Positions 1 through 10,278 of a stretch of DNA of 64,000 nt are shown here, in pieces. This stretch comes from Aureobasidium sp. EXF-3400 (taxonomy: Eukaryota > Ascomycota > Dothideomycetes > Dothideales > Saccotheciaceae): assembly GCA_024195585.1 (NCBI GenBank), contig SWBL01000115.1, positions 62,001 through 126,000 of the forward strand, in the 5' to 3' direction. Position 1 is the first letter of the stretch. Each line of letters begins with the position of its first letter. A model generated the notes under the pieces. It was given only the letters and a program-made list of their open reading frames with translations. It searched no databases and had not been told where the DNA came from. Position numbers and translations under genes: made by a program.

Positions 1-103
1 TGCCTGGGCGCCAGTATTATCATACCAACAGAACACATGTATCGTAAATGTATATTATCTCTTGTACATCTCTTCAGTTTTCCCTCAAGCAAAGTAAACG
101 ACA

Positions 104-2025
104 ATGTCTGCCATAACCGTTCTTCAATCCAATGGGACCGAAATCAACAATCATAAGACCTTGGCTGAAAAATCACCAGCTTTGATCGAGTTGAACACCT
201 CCCAGGACGACTGGGTATATCCTTATCCAACCAATTTTGAGATACATGAGCACCCTCTTGATGAAATCCGTGAGCTCAAGGTGGCTGTCATTGGTGCTGG
301 TCTTGCGGGCATAATTGCGGGTGCGCTGTTGCCTGCGAAGGTGCCAGGTATTAAATTAACCATTCTCGAAAAGAATGCGGATTTGGTAAGTCAGCTACTA
401 ACACGGCAAACTATCTAGACTGACCTGAATCTGAAGGGTGGAACATGGTACGAGAATACTTACCCAGGAGTTCGCTGCGACATTCCTGCCCATGTTTACC
501 AGGCCACATTTTCTCCAAATACTGAGTGGACCGAAGAGTATGCTCAGGGGTCGGAGATCCGCAACTACTGGCAGAACGTGGCCAAAAAGCACGACGTCTA
601 CTCCAAGGTCAAGATGCAGACCAAGGTTCTAGGGGCTTACTGGGAACCAGAACGATCGCAGTGGAGAGTTGGAACAAAAGACCTTAAGAGTGGTGAGGAA
701 AGGGTCGAACGTTTCGATTTTCTGATTCCTGCCATCGGTCACTTCAACGAATGGAGACTGCCAGATGTCCCAGGCATTCATGATTTCCAAGGCCACCTAC
801 GGCATTCATCCAACTGGGATCCCAACTTCGACCCAAGAGGCAAGCGCATAGCCACCATCGGGAATGGAGCATCTGGCATCCAAATCACTCCGGAACTGCA
901 AAAAGTCGCTAGTCACATCGACCATTATGCTCGGAGTCGAACTTGGATCGCTGGTTCCTTCAACCCAAATGCCAAAGACAGGCAAGCTACGCCCATATAT
1001 ATCCCTAAGGAGCAGCTTGAGTCCTTCTCTGACCCCAAAGTTTACCTTGAGTATCGCAAGAATTTAGAGGGGTCTTTCTGGAGAAACTTCGATGCCCAGC
1101 TTAGAGATTCTGAAACCAGCAAAACCTCCGCCCAAAACTTCAAAGAATTGATGCGTAAGAGACTGGCGGATAAACCTGAGCTACTCGAACAGATATTGCC
1201 TGACTTTCCTCCGCACTGTCGTCGACTCACACCCGGCCCTGGATATCTTGAGGCTTTGACAAAAGAAAATCTTGCTTTCATCCAGACACCTATCTCGCAC
1301 TTCACGAAAGACGGCATTATGACCGTTGACGGTGTACACCGCCCTGTCAATGCTATCATCTGTTCAACGGGTGCAAATGTCGACTTTGCGCCTCCTTTTC
1401 CTATCGTCGCTGGTGAATATGATCTGTCCCGCGATTGGCGGCCAGAAGGGAAGTTTGGATTCCCTTACACCTACATGGGCGTTGCAACACCTGGTCTTCC
1501 TAATCTGTTGCAACTACATGGTATGTACTTATACTTGGCAGAAGACAAACTCGTGCTGATCTCTCCTTAGGTCCCAATGGCTACGGATCTTCGGGGACCG
1601 TTCCACACTCAGTTGAGACGCAAGCGACATATATTGCTAAAGTTCTGCGCAAAGTTAGCAGTCAAGGCATTGCAAGCATTGTGCCTAAGAAAGATGCTGC
1701 TGACGCCTTTGTTGAGTACTGCGATGCTTTCTTCCCTCGAACCAACCTGTCCAGAAAGTGCAGCAGCTGGGCGAACGGTCGTCGTCCTGGCGGTAGAATT
1801 CATGGGCTATGGCCAGGAAGCGCAGCGCATCTAACCAACGTCAGGAGGGAACCACGCTGGGAAGACTATGAGTACACCTATCTCAATCCCGACAACATAT
1901 TCGCATACTGGGGCAACGGTGTGACCAAGAAGGAATTTGATCCGGAGAGCGATATGACATCGTATCTGAGACTACCTGAGGAGCTGGACTTGAGAGACTT
2001 GCATGAGCGCTGGTGGGATCTGTGA
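104..2025 (+). CDS. Baeyer-Villiger-type FAD monooxygenase (StcW-like)
   Basis: Predicted class B flavoprotein monooxygenase that would insert oxygen into ketones or oxidise heteroatoms using FAD and NADPH. Three exons, 104-385, 437-1520 and 1571-2025, give 606 aa; introns are 51 and 50 nt. After the 51-nt intron the frame continues into GGTWYENTYPG, a conserved block of fungal enzymes, which fixes the 436/437 acceptor. Seen in the protein: FAD-binding Rossmann motif VIGAGLAG near residue 64, a second dinucleotide motif GNGASGIQI, and between them FQGHLRHSSNWD, matching the Baeyer-Villiger fingerprint FxGxxxHxxxW(P/D). Length is usual for the family. No secretion signal. It is first of three co-oriented genes with an FMN monooxygenase and a symporter, suggesting shared catabolism. 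The substrate cannot be read from sequence. Confidence 0.88.
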
Positions 2026-2682
2026 TTTCAGGATCAAGATACAATGCAGAATGAGTCGTCAATATGTCGTTGCACGCGCTCTCCTTCGAGCTACCTTGAA
2101 TGCTTGATCTTTCGTGGCTCTCGCAGACGTTCAATAGCTAGACACATAGACACATCATTTTGATACATGGGCTCGGATGTCTGTCAAACAGAACAATGGT
2201 ACAAACACGAGCCAAGACATTCATTGCTCGAGATGGATAACCTGGCTTTTGCATTGTGCTCGGTTCATCTTCCTCTCGGTGTTCTCTCCACTGGAGAAAA
2301 GGATGCTTGCTTCCTGCAGTCCATGAAGACCGGGGGGTTCTATCCAATAGTTTGACTGATACGAGCACGCCATCTCTACGAAATGCACGTGCTATCGCAA
2401 CTTCAAGATACCAGAAACAAGCTTCCTAAGCCCCTTCCCTTTCAGAGATCAACCTCAACAACTGGTCGATCATCGAGCGTATGACTCCGCAAGGCATTGC
2501 GCTATGTTTTGAAGTGTTGCGTGATTGAGGGGTCGCCGTGAGCGGTCTTGTTTACATTTTCATCAAGGTGGTTGACAGAACTCAGATTGCACAATGTTCA
2601 AATATATTGCAAGACCCCCAGTGATATCTGGAATATTACAGACTTACTTGCTTTGGCAAACAAGCACATCCAAGCGAAGACG
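2026..2682. other. Intergenic: BVMO 3' flank / FMN monooxygenase promoter
   Basis: About 650 bases between two co-oriented genes. I see no convincing coding sequence. An in-frame ATG at 2548 could extend the downstream gene by 45 residues, but the added peptide does not look like the family N-terminus. Confidence 0.6.
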
Positions 2683-4317
2683 ATGACTGAATTAACCACG
2701 AATGGCAGCACCCCGAAAAAGCAACTCATCTTGAATGCTTTTGTAGAGTCATGCTAGTAAAGCCTGCCGTTTCAACAAACATCGACTAACATCCTTCAGG
2801 CAGCGGACATCAATCGCCTGGCCTTTGGAGGCATCCAGACGACCAGTCTACCGGCTTCAATAAGATCCAACATTGGGTCAAGCTCGCTCAACTGCTTGAG
2901 AAGGGCAAATTTCATGGCATCTTTATTGCAGATGTTTTGGTAAGTGTACCGACACGATCGTAGAGAGAAACTGGTAACTGATATGCACTTGTAATTCAGG
3001 GAGCTTATGACGTCTACAAGGGACCTAAGAATCCTAATCCGGCAATCATCTCTGGTGCCCAATGGCCCGTCAATGAGCCTTTGGCGACCGTGCCTGCAAT
3101 GGCAGCCGCTACAGAGAACATCGGCTTTGGTGTTACAGTCGCAACTACCTACGAGCAGGCAAGCGACGACGAGCGTGGCTCCTTATAGCTGCTAACTTTT
3201 CTTAGCCCTATCATCTTGCCAGACGTTTAAGCACAGTTGACCATCTGTCTGGTGGTCGCGTCGGTTGGAATGTAGGTCTCAACATCCTACCATTGGGCAG
3301 CATTAATAACTAATACCACCACAATAGGTTGTTACTGGATATCTCGATTCGGCAGCTAGAAATCTTGGTCACACCGAACAACCCGAACACGATGACCGCT
3401 ATGCTATGGCTGAAGAATACATTGAAGTAACATACAAACTATGGCAATCATCATGGAGAGACGATGCCGTCAAGCTTGACCGCGAAAATATAATCTACAC
3501 TGATCCCGCTCTGGTCAGAACAGTTGACCACGTGGGCAAATATTACAATGTTCCTGGCCCTCACATTTGCCAGCCTTCTCCTCAGAGGACGCCGGTCATA
3601 CTTCAGGCGGGCACTTCCAAAGCTGGCAAAGAATTTGGAGCAAAGAATGCAGAAGCTATCTTTGTAGCCGGCCACAGCCCGTCAGTCGTCGCGAAAAACA
3701 TCTCTAAGATCCGAACATTGGCAAAGGAGAAGTTCGGTCGCGACCCCAAGAGCATCAAGTTTCTCGCCTTGCTCTGCCCCATTATCGGCAAAACTCAAGA
3801 AGAAGCAGATGCGAAGTACAAAGAGTACCTCAGTTATGGCTCTGAAGATGGTGCTTCTGCCCTTTTTGGAGGCTGGACTGGCATCGATCTTGCACAATAC
3901 GGTGACGATGAAGAACTTCGCCACGTGCAATCCAATGCCGTCAGGTCAGCTGTGGAGGGATGGTCAAAGGCTACACCCGGTGTTGCCAAGTGGACGAAGC
4001 ATACTGTCGCCGACCATATCAAGGTTGGTGGCCTGGGTGCTACTGTAGTCGGCACTCCAGAATCCGTCGCGGATGAATTAGAACGATGGGTTCGCGAGGC
4101 AGACGTTGACGGTTTTAACATTGCGTACCATGTGTACCCACGGACTTTTGAGGAGGTGATTGAGCACCTATTGCCAGTCCTCCGGGAGCGAGGTTTGTTC
4201 TGGGAAGACTATGCTGTCCCTGGTGGCACCTATAGAGAGAACTTGTACGGCAAGGAAGGACTGGCTCGTCCTCCTCAGGACCATCCTGCGGCGGCTTTCC
4301 ATTGGAAAGCAGCTTGA
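2683..4317 (+). CDS. FMN-dependent monooxygenase, luciferase-like (NtaA/SnaA/DszA family)
   Basis: Predicted bacterial-luciferase-fold monooxygenase using reduced FMN from a separate reductase; relatives act on nitrilotriacetate, pristinamycin IIA or dibenzothiophene sulfone. Five exons, 2683-2756, 2804-2939, 3000-3158, 3206-3271 and 3328-4317, give 474 aa, close to the 440-460 aa usual for the family. Conserved blocks cross the joins: GHQSPGLWRHPDD, GKFHGIFIADVLGAYDVY, GAQWPVNEPLA, LSGGRVGWNVVTGY, and the phosphate-binding-type QAGTSKAGKEFGA. Intron 3 (3159-3205) starts with GC rather than GT. I chose the ATG at 2683 because the peptide from there leads directly into LILNAFVES. It follows the BVMO gene and precedes a symporter gene. 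The true substrate (an N- or S-containing compound is plausible) is unknown. Confidence 0.9.
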
Positions 4318-4944
4318 CTGACAAAATCTTATCATTGTACATAGTGAATTTGGTAGCTATCAGAATCTACAGCCAGTATTCGAATCACGACTGTGGCTAT
4401 AGTAGTGCAGCCATGTGACTTCCTGAGCCTCACTTCTGAGATTTGTTGCATATCTCTATGATCATGATGTGATGTTTTTGGCACACAGTAAAAGTTGTTC
4501 ATTTTCGGCAGTTGCAATCCACAGTGCATGCCGTTTCTGCAATTAGGCTGTACCTTCTGTGGTGGATATCTTGCAGGACCTGCTCCACACTGCCTGTTTT
4601 GTCGTATAACGCCATCGACTCGAGATATCACATCACCTCAAGGACGAATGGCAAAGCTTAGCATGCCAGATAAGCAAGCCAACTTTTCTTGTACTACCTT
4701 GCCTATTTCCACGTGTCCGAGTTAGAACATGTTTGTTGAATGCTCTGTATGTGCACATGTCAAGCTTTATCACGTATATGCCGCGTTGAGGATGATCACA
4801 TTGCAGTCTTTCGCACGTCAGAATCGGTACTTCATGCACTAAAATATTTTGACTCATTGAGCAACAAGCAACCTGTATATTATCTAGATACTCCCATGCT
4901 GTATCTACAAACCTGATAGTAAAGACATTACCTATACAACCACG
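4318..4944. promoter_or_regulatory. Upstream region of the symporter gene with GATA-type sites
   Basis: The 627 bases contain three matches to HGATAR, the core bound by fungal GATA factors of the AreA/NIT2 class: AGATAA at 4668-4673, TTATCA (reverse TGATAA) at 4767-4772 and TTATCT (reverse AGATAA) at 4880-4885. Such 6-mers are common by chance, so this is suggestive only. Nitrogen-regulated expression would suit a DUR3/UreA-like transporter. No gene seen. Confidence 0.4.
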
Positions 4945-7168
4945 ATGGCTGAAGTTCTTCTTAACCAAGCCCACGGCTATGGCATCATCATTGGTTTGTC
5001 CATTTTGTTTTGTCTAATCATTCTGGCTGCCGTTCGGGTGCAGAAGCGATATCTGTCGGAAGATAGCGAGCAGTCTGAAATGTTCATGGTGGCCAATCGT
5101 TCTGTTGGAACAGGCTTGACTGCATCTGCTGTCTTTTCAAGTTGGTAAGTTATGAATCCGCGATCCTCCAGCAGAGACGGTACTGAGACGGAATACAGGA
5201 TGTGGATCAACGAAAGCGTTATCTGCGCCGCGTATACCTACAAATGGGGCGTCGCATTGCCGATCTGGTGGGCATCTGGTCTTTCCTTCCAGATCGCTTT
5301 GATGGCCGTACTTGGTATAGTCGCTAAACTCCGTGTTCCGTATGCACATACCTCGCTCGAGTTTATGCGGATGCGATATGGCAAATATGCTCACTGGATC
5401 TTCATTGTTCTGAATCTCATCAACAATATCTTCGGATGTGGTAGTATGATTTTGGCTGGTGCTCAGTTGGTTACTGGCATCACAGGCATGCATATCGTCG
5501 CTGCTTGTATTTTGATACCTGCCGGTGGTAAGTTTTGTCAACAACGATGTTGAAATCATGAATACTTACTAGCAACCAGTTGTCATCTACACTGCTGTTG
5601 GTGGTCTCAAAGCAACATTCATCACTGACTACCTACACACTGCAATTGCTCTAATTCTTTTGATCTATTTCTCCTTGTCCGTTCTTACCAATGAACATAT
5701 CGGGGGTATCTCTGGTCTCTATCACAAAGTCAAAGCTACAGATGACTACATCAAAGGAAATTACATGGGTTCCTTGTTGACCATGAAGTCGAAGCCGGGT
5801 ATGCAATCTTAACTTCTGACCCCCATTGCCCCTCACTGACATGGCCTAGCCGTACTTTTTGGACTTGTCTTGAAACTTGGTAACCTAGCTTTGGTCCTTA
5901 TGGATACAGCTTTCTGGCAAAAGAGTTTTGCATCAGAGGTTGAGTCGGTCGTTCCTGCCTATGATCTGGTTTCTGTCGTCATTCTTGCCGTTCCTTGGTG
6001 CACAGGTACCATCATTGGGCTTTCCGGAAGAGCTATCGAGAAAACGCCTATCTGGTTCGATTACCCTAATCTTCTGACAGAAAAACAAGTCAACTCTGGA
6101 CTGGTTATGCCTTACGTACTTCGCTCTCTGCTCGGCAAAGGCGCAACAAGCGGTCTTTTGGTACTGATTTTTATGGCCATCACATCCACAGTCTCATCGT
6201 CTGTCATCGCCGTCTCGAGTATCATATCACAGGACTTCTACCGTTCATACATCAACCCAAAAGCTTCTGATCGCAAGATCCTCAAGGTTAGCCATTTTGG
6301 CGTCGTCGGTCATGGATGCTTTATGGCAGGCTTTGCAATCATGCTGCAGTATGCTGGTGCCACAAACAACTGGTCGACATACTTTAGACCCATCGTCGCT
6401 TGTCCTGGCATTTTCCCTCTGATTTTGACACTGCTCTGGTCACGACAGACAAAGGCAGCTGCAATCTTGTCGCCTGTCTTGGGACTTGCAGCAGGTATCG
6501 CGACTTGGTTGAGTCTTTCGTATGTCTGGGGAGGAAAGATCAACATCCAAACAACTCAAGAACAACTCCCTGGTCTCTACGGCGCATTGGTATCATTCTT
6601 CTCGCCGGCACTGTTTTCAGTCATCATCTCGCTCGTACGACCTAACAAATTTGACTGGAGGGTGTTCCTCAAGATTGATCTCATTGAAGACAACAGCCAG
6701 CCCAATACCTCCCTACCTTCACCACAAGACAGTAAAGAAGACGTGAACAAGATCAGTCAGATCTCTAGACCTGCTCAACAACCTCTCTCTGAGAAAGATC
6801 AAATTGCTATCGATGCAGAATCAAAGGCTGGACTCGTCAGCCCTGCTTCATCATTCTCCGCGAGGACTGGTAGCCTTGATGACATCTCCCACCCGTTCAG
6901 CGAACAAACCATTCGCCATATTAAGAAGTGGAGAACATATGCTGCTGGATATTTTGTTGTCAATCTGCTTGTCACGGTCGTGCTATGGCCGGTACCTATG
7001 TACCGTGACTACATCTTTACAGTACCGTTCTTCAAAGGTTGGGTTGTCATGGCGATCATTTGGCACTTTGCTGCCATGATGGCCGTCATTGTGTATCCGA
7101 TTTGGGATGGCAGGCACGTTATCCTTACGGTATTGCAAGGAGTAAGGAAACAGTGGACCAAGACGTAG
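4945..7168 (+). CDS. DUR3/UreA-like sodium:solute symporter (SSS family)
   Basis: Plasma-membrane symporter of the fungal urea/polyamine branch. Exons 4945-5144, 5199-5527, 5580-5798 and 5850-7168 give 688 aa, the usual DUR3 length. Joins restore SSWMWINES, IPAGVVIYTAVGGLKATF and SKPAVLFGL. The N-terminal block GYGIIIGLSILF, followed by SEMFMVANRSVGTGLTASAVFSSW and later TAVGGLKATFITDYLHT, matches the UreA layout. The middle and C-terminal parts hold many hydrophobic spans, with a charged cytosolic loop at about residues 525-620. Compared with what I know of UreA, the helix after the SSW block is diverged (MWINES rather than a TWAATLLQ-type sequence), so the substrate may not be urea. Third of three co-oriented genes with two flavin monooxygenases; it may import their substrate. 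Confidence 0.88.
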
Positions 7169-7410
7169 AAACCAGAGCCAGATAACAATGAAGAGGAATT
7201 GTAGACAGATAGATGGATACTGTAGTCTACCCATATACAAGAGACTGTCGTTTACCCAGATTTTGAACCTTGGTTTAGTGGTGAAGACGTCGCAACATCA
7301 CGGCATCATTAACGGCAAGAAAAGTGCGCAGGAGTAGGTCATGGCCCCAACTTCAACTGCTATGTAACAAGCTATAGGGCTGGCCACCTGTGTACTTGAG
7401 GGTTGAAGAT

Positions 7411-8218
7411 CTAGTCAGCAAGGGCTTCCTTCTCCTTCTTGAGAATTGCCTCGATAACATCCCCTTTCTTCTTAGGCAGCTTACCCCACTGGCGGTAAGT
7501 GGTGTAGTACTGACGGAGGTCAGACTCCTGCTGCTTGTACAGCGCATTTCTTCTGAGGTATGCGCGCCAGGGCATGCAAAGGCCCTCAAACGAGATGTGA
7601 GGACCGGAAACCACACGTTCACTGATGGCGTCCCAGTGTGGGCTGGCAGCGTTTGCATTGTCATCATCCTGCTCGTCTTCCTGCTCATCGTTCTCATCAT
7701 CGTCTTCATCATCGTCTCCCTCATCATCTGACACGACCTGTGGCACTCGATTGAGTCCTTGGCGGGAAAAAAGGGTCGACGCCTGGATCCAGCGTCAGTA
7801 CAATAGGTTATTGGCTTACTCTGGAAGATGGTAAAGGCGAGCGGTATACCTCAAGGTCGTCCCCAGCGGCAAGAATGTCGTTCTCGTCGTCGGCAATACG
7901 AATGCGCTTACGAAGACGAAAGTCGGCAGCAATGCGTGCTCCAAGGTCCAATGAACGTTTGCGATGGCCTGAGACAAGTGCAGTCTGTAGGAACCGGTCA
8001 GTCGTTGGTTAGATGTTTGAAAAGGTAGTGGCGTACAGCAGGGGTTTGATCATCGGACTGGTGTTTGCGGCGATTCTGCTTTACATATTCGGGAATCTGC
8101 AGCTCATCAGTGGTGAACGGCCTTATGGAAACATGGAACCTACGTCGTCCTCGTCAAGAGATGGCGGAGAGATATCTGAATCGCTCAGATCATACATGCC
8201 GTTGACGGGATCATACAT
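7411..8218 (-). CDS. Hypothetical acidic protein, shares a motif with the divergent neighbour
   Basis: Function not recognised. Four exons on the minus strand, 8218-8144, 8096-8037, 7984-7850 and 7782-7411, all joined in phase 0, give 213 aa. The introns (47, 52 and 67 nt) each have GT donors and CAG acceptors. The protein has an acidic N-terminus, a basic patch (GHRKRS, LRKRIRI) that could be a nuclear signal, a long Asp/Glu run at about residues 105-130, and a C-terminal block with ISFEGLCMPW, YYTTYRQW and ILKKEKEAL. The same three elements occur in order in the gene starting at 8419 (VSLEALCLPW, YHDLYRAW, ILAKEKTSM). The starts of the two genes are 200 bp apart and divergent. A nuclear role is only a guess. 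Confidence 0.68.
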
Positions 8219-8418
8219 GGTGCTGGTGGTGTGGATTTGATTGTCGCGGCGTCAAGTCTGACGGAATAAATGTTTTGGATGGTCTTCACTTTCACATGCA
8301 CATGCACCTTCTCGCTTCCACTTCCGCCAAGCTCACCTTGATGGTTACACAGCCGGCGTCACAACATTCGAGCCACCTGCACATTCTCTTTCATTATTCT
8401 CGTCACCGCCAATTCCTC
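8219..8418. promoter_or_regulatory. Bidirectional promoter of the divergent motif-sharing pair
   Basis: Two hundred bases separate the two start codons, so both promoters must lie here or overlap the 5' ends. An upstream in-frame ATG at 8275 exists for the rightward gene; the peptide before 8419 is His/Ser-rich and looks like leader sequence. Confidence 0.5.
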
Positions 8419-9457
8419 ATGGCTGCCAACAACATCTTTGATCGATTGGAGGCCATCTTCCTGGCATTCAACCCGCCATCGCAGCTTGATCAATCGGAAC
8501 ACGTCTGGATGCGCAAAGACTCCCTAGTCCTAGCGTCTAGGTTCGTCCTCGCATTCAATTGCAACGACGGGCCGGACCCAGTCCAGGCCGCAAGCACTCT
8601 AACCTTGCCAGAGAACCAGCTTGCGAAGGAAGTTTGGTTCATGACTGCATATCTATTCCAGGAGCCTGCAGATCACATTTCTTACAACGCCTGGACGGCG
8701 AAGGAAGCTGGCCCGGCTCGTGCGCATTGGAATGCATATGTACAAAAGCCTGCACTGACACGAGAGGACGTCGCCTCGCTTGCTGGAGCCTTGGGCTCGC
8801 AGTGGCTGACCCATCTAGACAATTGTGCAGACGGTATGCGATCAAGTCTTTTCACCGCGCATGACTAATTCTATCTCAGATCCGCTACAAGCCTCAAGAC
8901 AGGAACTTCGCCGTCCATTAGTGTCTTTGGAGGCTCTTTGTCTTCCCTGGAACTCGAAAGAGCGGCTAAAGGTACTCGGAACCCACACGGAGGCCGCTCT
9001 GATACACTATCATGACCTCTACAGAGCATGGGATCCTCTCTCCGACACAGCAAAACGAGACAAGTCAGCAATAATGTGGGAAATCTTGGCAAAGGAGAAA
9101 ACTTCAATGCGCAAACTTGAAAAAGGATACCCAGTCGAAGCATGGGTAATGGAGGAAGGCCCAAATGAGCCCAAGACTTTTCTCGCTCTCACAAGGATCA
9201 GCTGCTTTGAGGAGATATACCGCCTTCGTGATCACCTCCGCAACAGCAGACTGTTCATGGGCATCAGAATGGACCAAGAGCCGCAGAGACGGTGGACTCC
9301 GTACGCTCCTCGTAATTGGGCATATGTTGCATCCCTTTTGCGTGGTCACTTTGACCGGCTCGAGAGGAATGATCGGTCATACGAGAAAGCAGCTGCCGAG
9401 TTAGCCTCCAACACCATGAACAAAGAGCCGTCATCCATTCCCAGCACGAAGCTATGA
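8419..9457 (+). CDS. Hypothetical protein, motif-sharing partner of the 7411-8218 gene
   Basis: Function not recognised. Exons 8419-8833 and 8880-9457 around a 46-nt intron (donor GTATGC, CTAAT branch-like site, acceptor CTCAG) give 330 aa. The N-terminal half is helical and Ala/Leu-rich. The second half begins with VSLEALCLPW, then YHDLYRAW and ILAKEKTSM, the block also found in the divergent gene to its left. The stop codon overlaps the ATG of a following small ORF in an ATGA arrangement. An ATG at 8275 would add 48 residues. No signal peptide or membrane span is evident. Confidence 0.62.
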
Positions 9458-9798
9458 CGGACACTACCAACAAACCCACCATCGCACCCGAGGTCAACAT
9501 GGTGTTGGATGTCGCCAAAAGCAACCGCATATGGAATGTCAAACATGTGCTTCACATCTATGGAGTCAAGGAGCAAGACACCACCAAGGTATCCTTCTTG
9601 GACACCGATTTTGCGAGACAAGCAATTCACTCGATCAAACTGCTACACGAGAAGGAGGGTGAAAATGGGTACGGATGGGACGATCCAGCATCTGCAACGA
9701 GTCTGAGAGCAGTTGTGCAGAACGATGTAGGCACAAAGTCTAGTAAATACTTGAGTTATGCTGACATCTCTCAACAGGACAATTGGCTATTTCAATAA
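9454..9798 (+). CDS. Possible small protein overlapping the previous stop (uncertain)
   Basis: A 114-codon frame opens at an ATG whose TG is shared with the stop of the preceding gene. A likely 51-nt phase-0 intron, 9727-9777 (GTAGGC donor, GCTGAC branch, CAACAG acceptor), would reduce it to 97 aa without changing the end. The peptide is not low-complexity (KSNRIWNVKHVLHIYGVKE, FLDTDFARQAIHSIKLLHEKE) and could be a helical domain. It may instead be the last exon of the preceding gene joined by an intron I could not place. Function unknown. Confidence 0.38.
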   Translation: MTDTTNKPTIAPEVNMVLDVAKSNRIWNVKHVLHIYGVKEQDTTKVSFLDTDFARQAIHSIKLLHEKEGENGYGWDDPASATSLRAVVQNDVGTKSSKYLSYADISQQDNWLFQ

Positions 9799-10278
9799 CT
9801 GTTGGAGGCGAGTGTGATCACACGAGTCCATTCGTGCGGGGCTCCAAGTCGCAGGATACGGCCAATTTGCTGTTGTGCCCTGGGACGGGAAGTGGGCTCG
9901 CATTTCCAACAGCCTATAATACACTTGTACCTTGAAGTTGGAAAGGAAAAAGGCTGTGGAGCCGCGAGGGTACGCAGACAGTACACAGAGAGGTACAAAG
10001 TAGATAGAACAAGAATCAAATCATTGATGTCACCAAACAGAAATACATTATCAACCTATTCATTTGTCACGTGTGAGACAAAGGCGGAAAGTAAAGATAT
10101 GGTAAACAGTAGTTGTAGTTATAGTTAAAAGTTACAAGATACTACTATACAATCCGAAAGAGATAACATACGAAATGATTAGAAAAGGAGAGGAAGAGGG
10201 AAATACGAGAATCGTTATCATCCCAAAGAAAAACATTATGAAAACGCCGTCATCAGATGTTGTTTGTTGATCGTTTGT
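9799..10278. other. Intergenic, 3' flank of the secreted-protein gene
   Basis: About 480 bases, A/T-rich near 10,000-10,260, probably the 3' UTR and polyadenylation region of the minus-strand gene that ends at 10279. No coding sequence supported. Confidence 0.5.

Noticed and set aside
386..418. 33-nt intron variant in the BVMO gene using the earlier acceptor CTATCTAG
   Set aside because: It is in frame but too short for a fungal intron and inserts six residues before the conserved GGTWYENTYPG; the 51-nt form is better.
7640..7735. GAT/GAC-rich microsatellite-like tract as a non-coding repeat
   Set aside because: It encodes the Asp/Glu run of the minus-strand gene and is interrupted in ways that keep the reading frame.
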